Made by a program: the position numbers and the translations under genes | In this document: in pieces, positions 7,654-16,392 of the stretch | Layout of the letters: every line of letters starts with the position of its first letter | How positions within the stretch are numbered: position 1 is the stretch's first letter | Assembly (NCBI RefSeq): GCF_002001175.1 | Contig: NZ_MUNT01000006.1 | Span: 372,001-436,000, forward strand | Direction of reading: 5' to 3' | Length of the DNA: 64,000 nucleotides | Source: Rhodanobacter sp. C03 | GTDB taxonomy: Bacteria > Pseudomonadota > Gammaproteobacteria > Xanthomonadales > Rhodanobacteraceae | Notes under the pieces: model-generated | Told to the model about the DNA's origin: nothing | The model's input: the letters and a program-made list of their open reading frames with translations, nothing else | The model's database searches: none

Positions 7654-10041
7654 TTAGTTGCGCAACGGTTTCCCGGTGGTCATGGTGTGGGCGATGCGGG
7701 CCTGGGTTTTCTCGGTCTGCGCCAGTTCCACGAAATGCTTGCGCTCCAGCGCCAGCAGCCATTCCTCATCGACCGTCGAACCACGCTCGATCACGCCGCC
7801 GCACAAGGTGTCGGCGATGCGCGTGGCGATGTCCACGTCGTGCTCGGAGGCGAAGTAGCCGGCCTGCAGGTTGGCCAGCGACGCCTTGAACGTGGCAGTG
7901 CCGACATCGCCTGCGACCGGAATCGCGCGCGCCGGCAGTGGCGGACGGTAGCCGCTTTCGGCCAGCGCGTTCGCTACCTGCTTGGCCACGTAGAGCAGCT
8001 CGTAGGCGTTGAACACCACCACGTCGCTGTCGCGCAGCAGACCGAGCTGCTTCGCTTCGAACGCGCTGGCGGAAACCTTCGCCATTGCCACGGTCTCGAA
8101 CACCTTCTTCAGTTCCTCGAACGGGTCGCCCGGGTTCGCCTTGGCGGCGCGCACGGCCAGTTCATGCAGGCCACCTCCGGCCGGCAGCAGGCCGACGCCG
8201 GCCTCGACCAGGCCGATATAGCTTTCCAGTGCCGCGACGGTGCGCGCCGAATGCATCTGGAACTCGCAGCCGCCGCCGAACGCCATGCCGCGCACGGCGG
8301 ATACCACCGGCACCAGCGAGTACTTGATCGCCATGCTGGTGCGCTGGAAGTTCTCCACCATCTTCTCGAAGTCAGCGATCTTGCCTTCCTTGAGCAGGCC
8401 GAGCGCACCCTTGAGATCGGCACCGGCCGAGAACGGCTCGCCGGTCTGCCAGATCACCACGGCCTTGAGCTTCTCTTCGGCCAGCTTGATCGCGTGCTGC
8501 ACGCCGTCGAGCACGAAGTCGTTGACCGTGTTCATCTTGGTCTTGAACGAGAGGATGCCGACGTCATCGTCGCCCAGCGTCCACAGGCGCACGCCGTCGT
8601 TCTCCCACACGGTGGTGCCCTGGTCGAACTTCTCGCCGATCAGCGGATCGGGGAACAGCTGACGCTGGTAGACCGGGTGCTGCGAACGCGGCTTGTCGGC
8701 GTTGGCACTGGCCGAGTACGAGCCATCCTTGCCATGGACGCCTTTACGACCATCGGTGACCCACGCCGGCAGCGGTGCCTTGCTCATCGCCTTGCCGGCC
8801 GCGATGTCCTCGTTGATCCAGCCGGCGATCTGCTGCCAGCCAGCGGCCTGCCAGGTCTCGAACGGCCCGAGCTTCCAGCCGTAGCCCCAGCGGATCGCGA
8901 AATCCACATCGCGCGCGGTGTCGGCGATATCGACTAGGTGATAGGCCGTGTAGTGGAACAGGTCGCGGAAGCTGGCCCACAGGAACTGTGCCTGCGGGTC
9001 GCTCGATGCGCGCAGCTTGCCGAACTTCTCGGCCGGATCCTTGATCGCCAGGATTGCGGCGACCTCGTCAGACGGCTTCTGCTCGGAGGCGCGGTAATCC
9101 TTGGCGGCCGGGTCGAGCACCACGATGTCCTTGCCGGCCTTCTTGTAGAAGCCGGCGCCGGTCTTCTGGCCGAGCGCGCCCTGGTCGATCAGCCCCTGCA
9201 GCCACACCGGCGCCTTGAAGTACTGGTGCCACGGGTCGTCCGGCAAGGTGTCGGCCATGGTCTTGATCACATGCGCCATCGTGTCCAGGCCGACCACGTC
9301 GGCGGTGCGGTAGGTCGCACTCTTCGGGCGGCCCAGCGCCGGACCGGTCAGCGCGTCGACGGTGTCGAAGCCGAGCTTGAACTGGTCGGTGTGGTACATC
9401 GCCGCCAGCATCGAGAACACGCCGATGCGGTTGCCGATGAAGTTCGGGGTGTCCTTGGCGATCACCACGCCCTTGCCGACGGTGGTGACCAGGAAGGCTT
9501 CGAGACCTTCGATCACGGCCGGGTCGGTGAGTTTGGTCGGGATCAACTCAACCAGATGCATGTAGCGCGGCGGGTTGAAGAAATGCACGCCGGTGAAGCG
9601 GTGGCGCATCTCTTCCGGCAGCGCCTCGGCGAGGCCGTTGATAGAAAGGCCTGAGGTATTGGAGGCAAGGATCGCGGTCTTCGACAGATGCGGCGCGATC
9701 TTCTTGTACAGATCCAGCTTCCAGTCCATCCGCTCGGCGATCGCCTCGATCACCAGGTCGACGTCCTTCAGATGCGCCATGTCCTCGTCGTAGTTCGCCG
9801 GGATGATCGCGGCGGCGAGGTTTTTGTCGGCCAGCGGCGCCGGGGAAAGTTTGAGGAGATTCGCGATGGCTTTGAGCGCGATGCCGCTCTTCGGGCCTTC
9901 CTTCGCGGGCAGGTCGAACAGCACGGTCTCGACGCCGGCGTTGGTCAGGTGCGCGGCGATCTGCGCGCCCATGACGCCAGCGCCCAGCACGGCAGCCTTG
10001 CGGATGCGTAGCGCTGATTTGGTTGAGGATGCAGCGGTCAT
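7654..10041 (-). CDS. 3-hydroxyacyl-CoA dehydrogenase / enoyl-CoA hydratase fusion (FadN-type order)
   Basis: This is a 795-residue bifunctional beta-oxidation enzyme. The NAD-binding motif LGAGVMGAQIA lies at residues 19-29, followed by the HFFNPP dehydrogenase motif. The crotonase domain is at the C-terminus, with FSAGADL and FGGGCEFQMH motifs and VEAGVGLLPAGGG. The domain order (dehydrogenase first, hydratase second) is the reverse of E. coli FadB and matches the Bacillus FadN architecture. GGAGAAG directly before the ATG at 10041 fixes the start; the GTG at 10065 lacks one. It sits between the TetR regulator and the thiolase, so a full hydration, oxidation and thiolysis set is co-transcribed. 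Confidence 0.92.
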   Translation of the reverse strand: MTAASSTKSALRIRKAAVLGAGVMGAQIAAHLTNAGVETVLFDLPAKEGPKSGIALKAIANLLKLSPAPLADKNLAAAIIPANYDEDMAHLKDVDLVIEAIAERMDWKLDLYKKIAPHLSKTAILASNTSGLSINGLAEALPEEMRHRFTGVHFFNPPRYMHLVELIPTKLTDPAVIEGLEAFLVTTVGKGVVIAKDTPNFIGNRIGVFSMLAAMYHTDQFKLGFDTVDALTGPALGRPKSATYRTADVVGLDTMAHVIKTMADTLPDDPWHQYFKAPVWLQGLIDQGALGQKTGAGFYKKAGKDIVVLDPAAKDYRASEQKPSDEVAAILAIKDPAEKFGKLRASSDPQAQFLWASFRDLFHYTAYHLVDIADTARDVDFAIRWGYGWKLGPFETWQAAGWQQIAGWINEDIAAGKAMSKAPLPAWVTDGRKGVHGKDGSYSASANADKPRSQHPVYQRQLFPDPLIGEKFDQGTTVWENDGVRLWTLGDDDVGILSFKTKMNTVNDFVLDGVQHAIKLAEEKLKAVVIWQTGEPFSAGADLKGALGLLKEGKIADFEKMVENFQRTSMAIKYSLVPVVSAVRGMAFGGGCEFQMHSARTVAALESYIGLVEAGVGLLPAGGGLHELAVRAAKANPGDPFEELKKVFETVAMAKVSASAFEAKQLGLLRDSDVVVFNAYELLYVAKQVANALAESGYRPPLPARAIPVAGDVGTATFKASLANLQAGYFASEHDVDIATRIADTLCGGVIERGSTVDEEWLLALERKHFVELAQTEKTQARIAHTMTTGKPLRN

Positions 10042-10116
10042 TGGCTTCTCCGATGGTGCGGACACGAAACTTGGGGGAATGGGACAGCACGACCGTTGCC
10101 GGCCGGTGACACGGAA

Positions 10117-10743
10117 TCAGGGGTGACTCAGGCCGGCGACGGCGAAGCGGATCAGGTGCTGCGCGGTCTGTTCGCGGTGCACCTGTTCGCTGACGTCGTG
10201 CTTGCGCTGGATCATGCCGAAGCCGGACATCGCATGGGTCAGCGCGCCGGTGACCAGATCGATCCTCCAGTACAGCTCCGGCTTGCTCAGCTGCGGCAGC
10301 AGGCGGGCGAATTCGGCGGTGAACTGGCGCATCACATGGCCGTAGTTCTCGGACAGGAACTGACGCAGGCTGTCGTCGTGTTCGGCGAAGGCGCGCGCCA
10401 GTACGCGCATGAACAGCGAGCCGCTGTCGTCGTGGGAGAGCTCCAGTGCGGGGCGGATATAGGCGGCCAGCACGTCTTCCAGGGTGGTGCCGCTGGCGCC
10501 GGCGATCTTCGCCAGCGCTTCCAGCCGACGGGCGTTCAGCGCATCCAGCCGGCGCCGGAACACCTCCTCGACCAGCTTGTCCTTGGAGCCGAAGTGGTAG
10601 TTGACCGCGGCCAGGTTGACCCCGGCGGCAGCGGTCAGCTGGCGGAGCGAGGCGCCGTCGAAGCCGCGCTGGGCAAACAAAACCTCGGCGGCGCCGAGTA
10701 TCCGTTCCTTGGTCGAGCCGGAGCTGTTCACGTGCAGGGGCAT
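10117..10743 (-). CDS. psrA: TetR-family fatty-acid regulator, PsrA-like
   Basis: This repressor of about 208 residues has an N-terminal TetR helix-turn-helix (RILGAAEVLFAQRG, then VNLAAVNYHFGSKDKL near residues 38-53). This block closely resembles Pseudomonas PsrA, which represses beta-oxidation genes and is released by long-chain fatty acyl ligands. The PsrA assignment is strengthened by two CAAAC-GATC-GTTTG palindromes in its promoter and by the fad genes directly downstream. The start is uncertain: ATG 10743 is preferred, because the upstream TTG at 10767 lies inside the promoter-proximal operator. Autoregulation of the whole operon is inferred. Confidence 0.85.
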   Translation of the reverse strand: MPLHVNSSGSTKERILGAAEVLFAQRGFDGASLRQLTAAAGVNLAAVNYHFGSKDKLVEEVFRRRLDALNARRLEALAKIAGASGTTLEDVLAAYIRPALELSHDDSGSLFMRVLARAFAEHDDSLRQFLSENYGHVMRQFTAEFARLLPQLSKPELYWRIDLVTGALTHAMSGFGMIQRKHDVSEQVHREQTAQHLIRFAVAGLSHP

Positions 10744-10764
10744 GCGTCGGTCATCGGGCTGGTT

Positions 10765-10778
10765 CAAACGATCGTTTG
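10765..10778. promoter_or_regulatory. PsrA-type operator 1
   Basis: The perfect palindrome CAAACGATCGTTTG matches the known PsrA consensus (G/CAAAC-N2-4-GTTTG/C). It lies immediately downstream of the proposed -10 box of the psrA promoter. Confidence 0.85.
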
Positions 10779-10808
10779 AGCATACGCGGAGAGCTCGATG
10801 GCCGTCAA
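10779..10808 (-). promoter_or_regulatory. psrA-fad operon promoter
   Basis: On the minus strand, TTGACG (10808-10803) is followed after 18 bp by TATGCT (10784-10779). The -35 overlaps operator 2 and the -10 abuts operator 1, a layout expected for repression by blocking RNA polymerase. Confidence 0.7.
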
Positions 10809-10819
10809 ACGATCGTTTG
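10806..10819. promoter_or_regulatory. PsrA-type operator 2
   Basis: A second perfect CAAACGATCGTTTG palindrome lies 41 bp (about four helical turns) from operator 1 and overlaps the -35 region. It also lies upstream of the divergent ndk gene. Confidence 0.85.
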
Positions 10820-10969
10820 TTGCAAAAGGCAGGTTACTTGCGTATGAGTTAGAATCTGTCAAACTTTCGTGAGCTAAATCCGCAATCCTTGTCAGGTTTA
10901 GCTCTGTGGCCGGCTTGGGAGCCGGCACGCCCCCTTTCCCTAAATCCGTTTTTTCCGGAGCACACCCGT

Positions 10970-11395
10970 ATGGCGCTGGAGCGCACTCTTTCCATCATCA
11001 AGCCCGACGCCGTTGCCAAGAACGTCATCGGCGAAATCTACGCCCGTTTCGAGAAGGCTGGCCTGAAGGTCATCGCTGCCAAGATGAAGCAGTTGTCGCG
11101 CCAGGAAGCCGAAGGCTTCTACGCGGTGCATCGCGAGCGTCCGTTCTTCAAGGCGCTGGTCGAATTCATGATCTCCGGTCCGGTGATGGTCACCGCGCTC
11201 GAGGGTGAGAACGCCGTGCTGGCCCATCGCGATCTGATGGGCGCCACCAATCCGAAGGAAGCCGCGCCGGGTACGATCCGCGCCGACTTCGCCGACTCCA
11301 TCGATGCCAATGCCGTGCATGGTTCCGATGCGGTCGACACCGCCAAGGTGGAGATTGCTTACTTCTTCGCTGCCACGGATGTGCTGTCGCGCTGA
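10970..11395 (+). CDS. ndk: Nucleoside diphosphate kinase
   Basis: This 141-residue enzyme transfers gamma phosphate from ATP to NDPs through a phospho-histidine. The active-site motif NAVHGSD places His117 where expected, and [15 protein letters not shown] opens the chain. CCGGAG at 10955-10960 supports the ATG at 10970; the longer open frame upstream is not needed. It is the first gene of the conserved core block and is transcribed divergently from psrA. Confidence 0.97.
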   Translation: MALERTLSIIKPDAVAKNVIGEIYARFEKAGLKVIAAKMKQLSRQEAEGFYAVHRERPFFKALVEFMISGPVMVTALEGENAVLAHRDLMGATNPKEAAPGTIRADFADSIDANAVHGSDAVDTAKVEIAYFFAATDVLSR

Positions 11396-11423
11396 GCGAT
11401 TTATTTGTTGTGAGGCATGAGTT

Positions 11424-12557
11424 GTGAACAAGGTTGTTGTGAATCCACCTGTCAAGGTCAACCTGCTCGACTTCGATCGCCAGGGCCTGCGTGATTTCTT
11501 CACGCAGATCGGCGAGAAGCCCTATCGCGCCGAGCAGGTGATGAAGTGGATCTATCACGACCTGGAAGACAACTTCGAAAACATGACCGACGTGGGCAAG
11601 GCGCTGCGCGCCAAGCTCACCGAGGTCTGCTATATCGGCGCACCGAAGACACTGCTGGACAAGGCCGCCAATGACGGCACCCACAAGTGGCTGCTGGGCA
11701 TGGACAGCGGCAACGCGATCGAGACGGTGTACATCCCTGAGCCGACCCGCGGCACCTTGTGCGTGTCCTCGCAGATCGGTTGCGCGCTGAACTGCAGCTT
11801 CTGCTCCACCGGCGCGCAGGGTTTCAACCGCAATCTGTCCACCGCCGAGATCATCGGCCAGGTGTGGGTGGCGGCGAAGTACCTGGGCAACGTTACCCAC
11901 CAGAACCGTCGCATCACCAACGTGGTGATGATGGGCATGGGCGAGCCGCTGGCGAATTTCGAGAATGTGGTGCGCGCGATGCGCCTGATGCGCGACGACC
12001 TGGGCTTCGGCCTGGCGGCCAAACGCGTCACGCTGTCCACCGCTGGCATGGTTCCGCTGATCGACCAACTGTCGGATGCGATCGACGTGTCGCTGGCGGT
12101 CTCGCTGCACGCGGCCAACGACGAGCTGCGCACCGAGCTGGTGCCGATCAACAAGCGCTATCCGATCGCCGAGCTGCTGGCTGCCTGCCAGCGCTGGGTC
12201 GCGCGCAAGCCGCGCACCTCGATCACCTTCGAATACACCTTGATGAAGGGTGTCAACGACCAGCCCGAACACGCACGTCAGCTGATCAAGCTGATGCGCA
12301 AGCTGCCGACCTGCAAGGTCAACCTGATTCCGTTCAACCCATTTCCCGGTACCCGCTACGAGCGCTCGAACGCGAACGACATCCGCGACTTCCAGACGCA
12401 GCTGTTGAATGCCGGTGTGCTGACCATGTTGCGGCGTACCCGTGGTGACGATATCGATGCTGCCTGCGGCCAGCTGGCCGGGCAGGTGACTGATCGCACT
12501 CGCCGCAGCGCCGATATCCGCAAACGGCAGGACGAGGGCGTTATCCATGCGATTTGA
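11424..12557 (+). CDS. rlmN: 23S rRNA (A2503)/tRNA (A37) C2-methyltransferase, radical SAM
   Basis: The 377-residue radical SAM enzyme has its cluster motif as CALNCSFC (Cys120, Cys124, Cys127). The family's conserved methyl-carrying Cys lies in the C-terminal [11 protein letters not shown] segment. It methylates A2503 of 23S rRNA and A37 of some tRNAs. Translation starts with GTG at 11424, 28 bp after ndk. The 3' end overlaps pilW by 11 bp, indicating coupling. Confidence 0.96.
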   Translation: MNKVVVNPPVKVNLLDFDRQGLRDFFTQIGEKPYRAEQVMKWIYHDLEDNFENMTDVGKALRAKLTEVCYIGAPKTLLDKAANDGTHKWLLGMDSGNAIETVYIPEPTRGTLCVSSQIGCALNCSFCSTGAQGFNRNLSTAEIIGQVWVAAKYLGNVTHQNRRITNVVMMGMGEPLANFENVVRAMRLMRDDLGFGLAAKRVTLSTAGMVPLIDQLSDAIDVSLAVSLHAANDELRTELVPINKRYPIAELLAACQRWVARKPRTSITFEYTLMKGVNDQPEHARQLIKLMRKLPTCKVNLIPFNPFPGTRYERSNANDIRDFQTQLLNAGVLTMLRRTRGDDIDAACGQLAGQVTDRTRRSADIRKRQDEGVIHAI

Positions 12558-13341
12558 GCGTGCACTGGTCTTCTGTCTGCTGTTACCCCTGATGGCGGGA
12601 TGTATCACCACGCGTACCGACAGCAATGCGCTCGGCAAGAACATTCCGCAGACCAGCAAGGACCAGAAGGCGGTGGATGCGGCACGCATCCATACCGAAC
12701 TCGGTCAGCGCTACCTGAACAGCGGCGATCTGCAGACGGCGCTGGATAAATTGAATACCGCGCTCAAGTTCGACCCCACCTATGCACCGGCACACACCGT
12801 GATCGCGGTGGTGTACGAGAAGATCAACAACCTTCCCGAAGCCGAAGTGCATTACCGCAAGGCGGTCGAGCTGCAGCCGACCAAGGGCGATCCGAACAAC
12901 AATCTGGGCGTGTTCCTGTGCCATACCGGCAAGGTTGCCGAAGCCGACCAGTATTTCCGCAAGGCGGTGGCCGACCCGTTCTACCAGACCCCCGATGTGG
13001 CGCTGACGAATGCCGGTGTATGCCAGCTGCGCGCGAATGATGTCACCGGTGCCGAAGCAAGTTTCCGTGACGCCATCGCGCGAAATCCGCAGAATGGCGA
13101 GGCACTCTTCCAGCTCGCGAACACGCTTTACCAGCACAACGATGCGTTCCGCGCCCGCGCTTTCATCCAGCGTTTCGACGCGCTGGGCAATCCAACGGCG
13201 TCGTCGCTCAAGCTTGGTTACGATATCGAATCCCATTTGGGCAACCCGGACGGTGCCCAGACCTACAACAAACGATTGCAGGCCCAGTTCCCGGATTCGG
13301 AGCAGGCGCATGCGCTCACCTCTACTACTGCCAGCCCATGA
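12547..13341 (+). CDS. pilW: Type IV pilus biogenesis lipoprotein PilW (PilF), TPR
   Basis: This 264-residue TPR lipoprotein has a signal ending in the lipobox LMAGC (Cys19). About six tetratricopeptide repeats follow (for example [18 protein letters not shown] and [13 protein letters not shown]). In Pseudomonas and Neisseria this protein is the outer-membrane pilotin that helps assemble the PilQ secretin. It overlaps rlmN upstream and rodZ downstream (ATGA-type overlap), the usual gammaproteobacterial arrangement. Confidence 0.92.
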   Translation: MRFERALVFCLLLPLMAGCITTRTDSNALGKNIPQTSKDQKAVDAARIHTELGQRYLNSGDLQTALDKLNTALKFDPTYAPAHTVIAVVYEKINNLPEAEVHYRKAVELQPTKGDPNNNLGVFLCHTGKVAEADQYFRKAVADPFYQTPDVALTNAGVCQLRANDVTGAEASFRDAIARNPQNGEALFQLANTLYQHNDAFRARAFIQRFDALGNPTASSLKLGYDIESHLGNPDGAQTYNKRLQAQFPDSEQAHALTSTTASP

Positions 13342-14348
13342 CCTCCATGCAGCCAACCCCGCCTGAACAGGGTTCGAGCGAGCCCGACCTGTTCGGCATC
13401 AACCTGCCGAACCTGGATGCCCCATCGGTGGATACCCATGCCGGTAGTTTCGGCAGTCGGCTGCGTGCGGCACGTGAAGCCCGCGGGCTGGACATCGAGA
13501 CGTGCGCGCACGCGCTGAAGCTGCCGGCCCGCGTGTTGCGGCAGCTCGAGCAGGGCACCTGCGACGGTATCGATTCGAAGGTCTACCTGGCCAGCTACAT
13601 CGGCAAGTACGGTCGCCACCTTGGCATCAACGAGGCATCGATCCAGGTCGAGATGGACCGCATCAAGCAGGTCGAGCCGACCCTGGTGGCGACCGGCGGC
13701 ATCTCGCATTCGCGTTTCCTGCTGGATCGCTATGCGACCGCGGCCACCTATGTCGTGCTGACAGCGGTGATTGTGGTGCCGATGATCTGGCTCGGTGTGC
13801 GCGGTACGCTCGACCGTGACCTGACCCATCTGGCGCCGCTGGATGCCGCTCCGGTGGCACAGCAGGATGCACCGGCCGCGACCGGCAGCACGGCGCTTGC
13901 AGATCTGACGCATGGCACCACGACCGCGGCACTTCCGAAGGTGGCTGCGGCACCGGTGCCGGCGCCGGCGCAGGATCAGCCGCTAATGGCTTCGATGGCG
14001 CCATTTCCGAATATGGACAACAACAGCCTGCCGGCGACACCTGCTACGGTCACGCCTGCGGTCGATGCCGGAACCGGCAGCCACAGCCTGGGCCTGAATC
14101 TGAGTGCGGCCAGCTGGGTCGAAGTGGTCGATGCCGGCGGTGCACGGCTGGAATACGGCCTGTTGCCGGCAGGCAGCAACAAGACCTATCACAGCGACCA
14201 GCCGCTGGATGTGCGTATCGGCAACGCCAGCGGTGCGCAGGTCAGCATCGATGGACAAGCGGTGGGGCTGGATGATTTCCAGCATGCCAACGTGGCACGT
14301 TTTCGCGTGCAGGTGCAGGACGGCAAGGCCTCCGCTGCCAGCCTCTGA
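13338..14348 (+). CDS. rodZ: RodZ-like cytoskeleton/shape protein (HTH-TM-DUF4115)
   Basis: The 336-residue protein has an N-terminal Xre-type HTH_25 domain at about 32-100 (GSRLRAAREARGLDIETCA). A single transmembrane helix lies near 133-152 (YVVLTAVIVVPMIWLGV), then a Pro/Ala-rich linker, then a C-terminal periplasmic domain with SWVEVVDAGGARLEYGLL. In E. coli RodZ links MreB filaments to the elongasome. Its 4-bp overlap with pilW indicates co-translation. Confidence 0.9.
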   Translation: MTSMQPTPPEQGSSEPDLFGINLPNLDAPSVDTHAGSFGSRLRAAREARGLDIETCAHALKLPARVLRQLEQGTCDGIDSKVYLASYIGKYGRHLGINEASIQVEMDRIKQVEPTLVATGGISHSRFLLDRYATAATYVVLTAVIVVPMIWLGVRGTLDRDLTHLAPLDAAPVAQQDAPAATGSTALADLTHGTTTAALPKVAAAPVPAPAQDQPLMASMAPFPNMDNNSLPATPATVTPAVDAGTGSHSLGLNLSAASWVEVVDAGGARLEYGLLPAGSNKTYHSDQPLDVRIGNASGAQVSIDGQAVGLDDFQHANVARFRVQVQDGKASAASL

Positions 14349-14498
14349 TTGCCTCCCCGACCGCTGCGGGCAATCCATTTCGGTTATGCTTGTCCATTGT
14401 CCGTTCGGGTACTGAACGGGCGCGATCAGCTTTTCCCTTTTTCTTGCCCTGGCCTATGCACGCGCCTGCGGGTGCGCGGCCTTCTGGATGGTAATTGC

Positions 14499-15149
14499 AT
14501 GGCATTTGAAGAATACGACAAGTACGAACAAAGCGAACTGGTTCAGAAGTGGCTGCGCGAGAATGGCCTGTCGATCGTCGTCGGCGTCGTGATCGGCCTT
14601 GTCGGCATTTTTGGCTGGCAGCACTGGCGCAATCACCAGGCACAACACGAAGGCGAAGCCGCGCAGCTGTATCAGCAGGTGCAGTTGGCCATGGCGTCCG
14701 GCAAAGCGGACCTTGCCTCGCAGCTCACCGACCGGTTGATGACGGATTACCCCAAGTCGCCGAACGCCGTATTCGCCGTCAGCGATCGGGCTCGACAGCA
14801 GGTGCAGGACAAGCAGCTGGACAAGGCCGAAACTTCGCTGGAGTGGGCCGAGAGTCACGCCGGCGCCCCGGGTTTGAAGTCGCTGATCCAGCTGCGCATG
14901 GCGCAGGTGGAACTGGCACGTGACAACGGTGCAGCAGCATTGGCCACGCTCGATCGCATTCCCGCCAACGACTATCAGGGCCTCGCGCAGGAACTCCGTG
15001 GCGATGTGCTGGTCAAGCTTGGGCGTTCAGACGATGCGCGCAAGGCTTATCAAGCAGCCTTGTCGGCGCTGGGCGAGGATGCACCGCAACGCGGTGCCTT
15101 GCAGATGAAACTCGATGATTTGGCCGTGGCCGGGAAGCAGGGTGCATGA
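14499..15149 (+). CDS. yfgM: YfgM-like ancillary SecYEG/TPR membrane protein
   Basis: The 216-residue protein carries an N-terminal cytosolic segment (EEYDKYEQSELVQKWLRENG), one TM helix at about 25-45 and a periplasmic TPR region. In E. coli YfgM binds SecYEG and PpiD and assists periplasmic folding. The ATG at 14499 is preferred because family members start with this E/Q-rich sequence. In many gammaproteobacteria ispG and hisS lie between rodZ and yfgM; here only about 150 bp separate them. Confidence 0.92.
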   Translation: MAFEEYDKYEQSELVQKWLRENGLSIVVGVVIGLVGIFGWQHWRNHQAQHEGEAAQLYQQVQLAMASGKADLASQLTDRLMTDYPKSPNAVFAVSDRARQQVQDKQLDKAETSLEWAESHAGAPGLKSLIQLRMAQVELARDNGAAALATLDRIPANDYQGLAQELRGDVLVKLGRSDDARKAYQAALSALGEDAPQRGALQMKLDDLAVAGKQGA

Positions 15150-16357
15150 AACCTGAAATGATGAAACGCGTCTTGCTGATCTCTCTGACTTCACTGGTGG
15201 CGCTTGCCGGCTGCCATTCGTTCAAGAAGGAAAACGTCGAACCACCGACGCCGCTGGCCAAGGACTTCAAGCCCACGGTGCAGGTCACCAAGCTGTGGAG
15301 CACCAGCGTGGGTGACGGTTCCGGCAAGAGTGGCGTGCGCCTGCGCCCGACGGTGGTAGATGGTGTGCTCTACGCCAACAGCACGGACGGCAAGCTGGCC
15401 GCGTTCGATGCCACCAGCGGCAAGACCTTGTGGTCGAAAAGCACACGCACCCACGGCTGGTTCGGCTGGGGTGACAAGAAGCGCCAGGACGCCGCCTATG
15501 CCGGCGGCCCCGCCGTCGATGGTGACCTGCTGGCGGTCGGTACGCTGGGCGGTCACGTGTATGGCGTGAATGCGAAAGATGGCACCCCGCGCTGGGATGC
15601 CGAACTGGATTCTGAAGTACTTGCGTTGCCGGTGATTTCTGGCGATCTGGTAGTGGCGCGCACGCAGGACGGCCGCATCTACGGTCTGGATCGCACGGAT
15701 GGCAAGCGCCGCTGGGTCTATGATCAGGGCAGCGTGCCGCTGCTGAGCTTGCGTGGCAACGGTGGGCTGCTGGCCGCCAATGGCGTGGTGTTCTTCGGCA
15801 GTGATGACGGCAAGCTGGTTGCACTGCGCCAGGATAACGGCGCCAAGCTGTGGGAACAGAAGCTGGCCAGCGGCGCCGGCCGTACCGACATCGATCGGCT
15901 GGATGACGCCGACGGCTCGATCCTGCTCGAAGGCAGCACGCTGTATGCCGCGGCCTATCACGGCAACCTTCTGGCGGTGGACGGTCCCAGTGGCCGGCCG
16001 CTGTGGGGACACCCGTTCTCCACCTTCGACTCGCTGGCTCTCGCCGGCAACGCGGTGTATGGCGTCAATGACGAGTCGCAGGTGTGGGCGTTCGACAAGA
16101 GCAGCGGCGCCGACCTCTGGAAAAATACCGCGCTGATGCACCGCTGGGTCACCGGCCCGGCCGTGCAGGGCGACTACGTCGTGGTCGGCGATCTGGATGG
16201 CTACGTACACTGGCTGCAGGTCGGTGACGGCGCACTGGCCGCGCGCCAGCGATTGTCCAAGAAGGCGATCCGCGCCCAGCCGCTGGTCGTGGGCGACACT
16301 GTCTACGTCGAAGACGTGAAGGGCCGCATCGGCGCTTACCGTCTCTCGGCCCATTGA
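15146..16357 (+). CDS. bamB: Outer membrane assembly lipoprotein BamB
   Basis: The 403-residue beta-propeller lipoprotein has the lipobox LAGC (Cys23) and repeated PQQ-like blades (LAAFDATSGKTLWSK, LVALRQDNGAKLWEQ, VWAFDKSSGADLWKN). It is a subunit of the BAM complex that inserts beta-barrel proteins. It overlaps yfgM by an ATGA junction and precedes der, the conserved order. Confidence 0.96.
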   Translation: MKPEMMKRVLLISLTSLVALAGCHSFKKENVEPPTPLAKDFKPTVQVTKLWSTSVGDGSGKSGVRLRPTVVDGVLYANSTDGKLAAFDATSGKTLWSKSTRTHGWFGWGDKKRQDAAYAGGPAVDGDLLAVGTLGGHVYGVNAKDGTPRWDAELDSEVLALPVISGDLVVARTQDGRIYGLDRTDGKRRWVYDQGSVPLLSLRGNGGLLAANGVVFFGSDDGKLVALRQDNGAKLWEQKLASGAGRTDIDRLDDADGSILLEGSTLYAAAYHGNLLAVDGPSGRPLWGHPFSTFDSLALAGNAVYGVNDESQVWAFDKSSGADLWKNTALMHRWVTGPAVQGDYVVVGDLDGYVHWLQVGDGALAARQRLSKKAIRAQPLVVGDTVYVEDVKGRIGAYRLSAH

Positions 16358-16392
16358 TCGCTTAAGTCGATCGCAAGGAATAAAGCTTTCCC

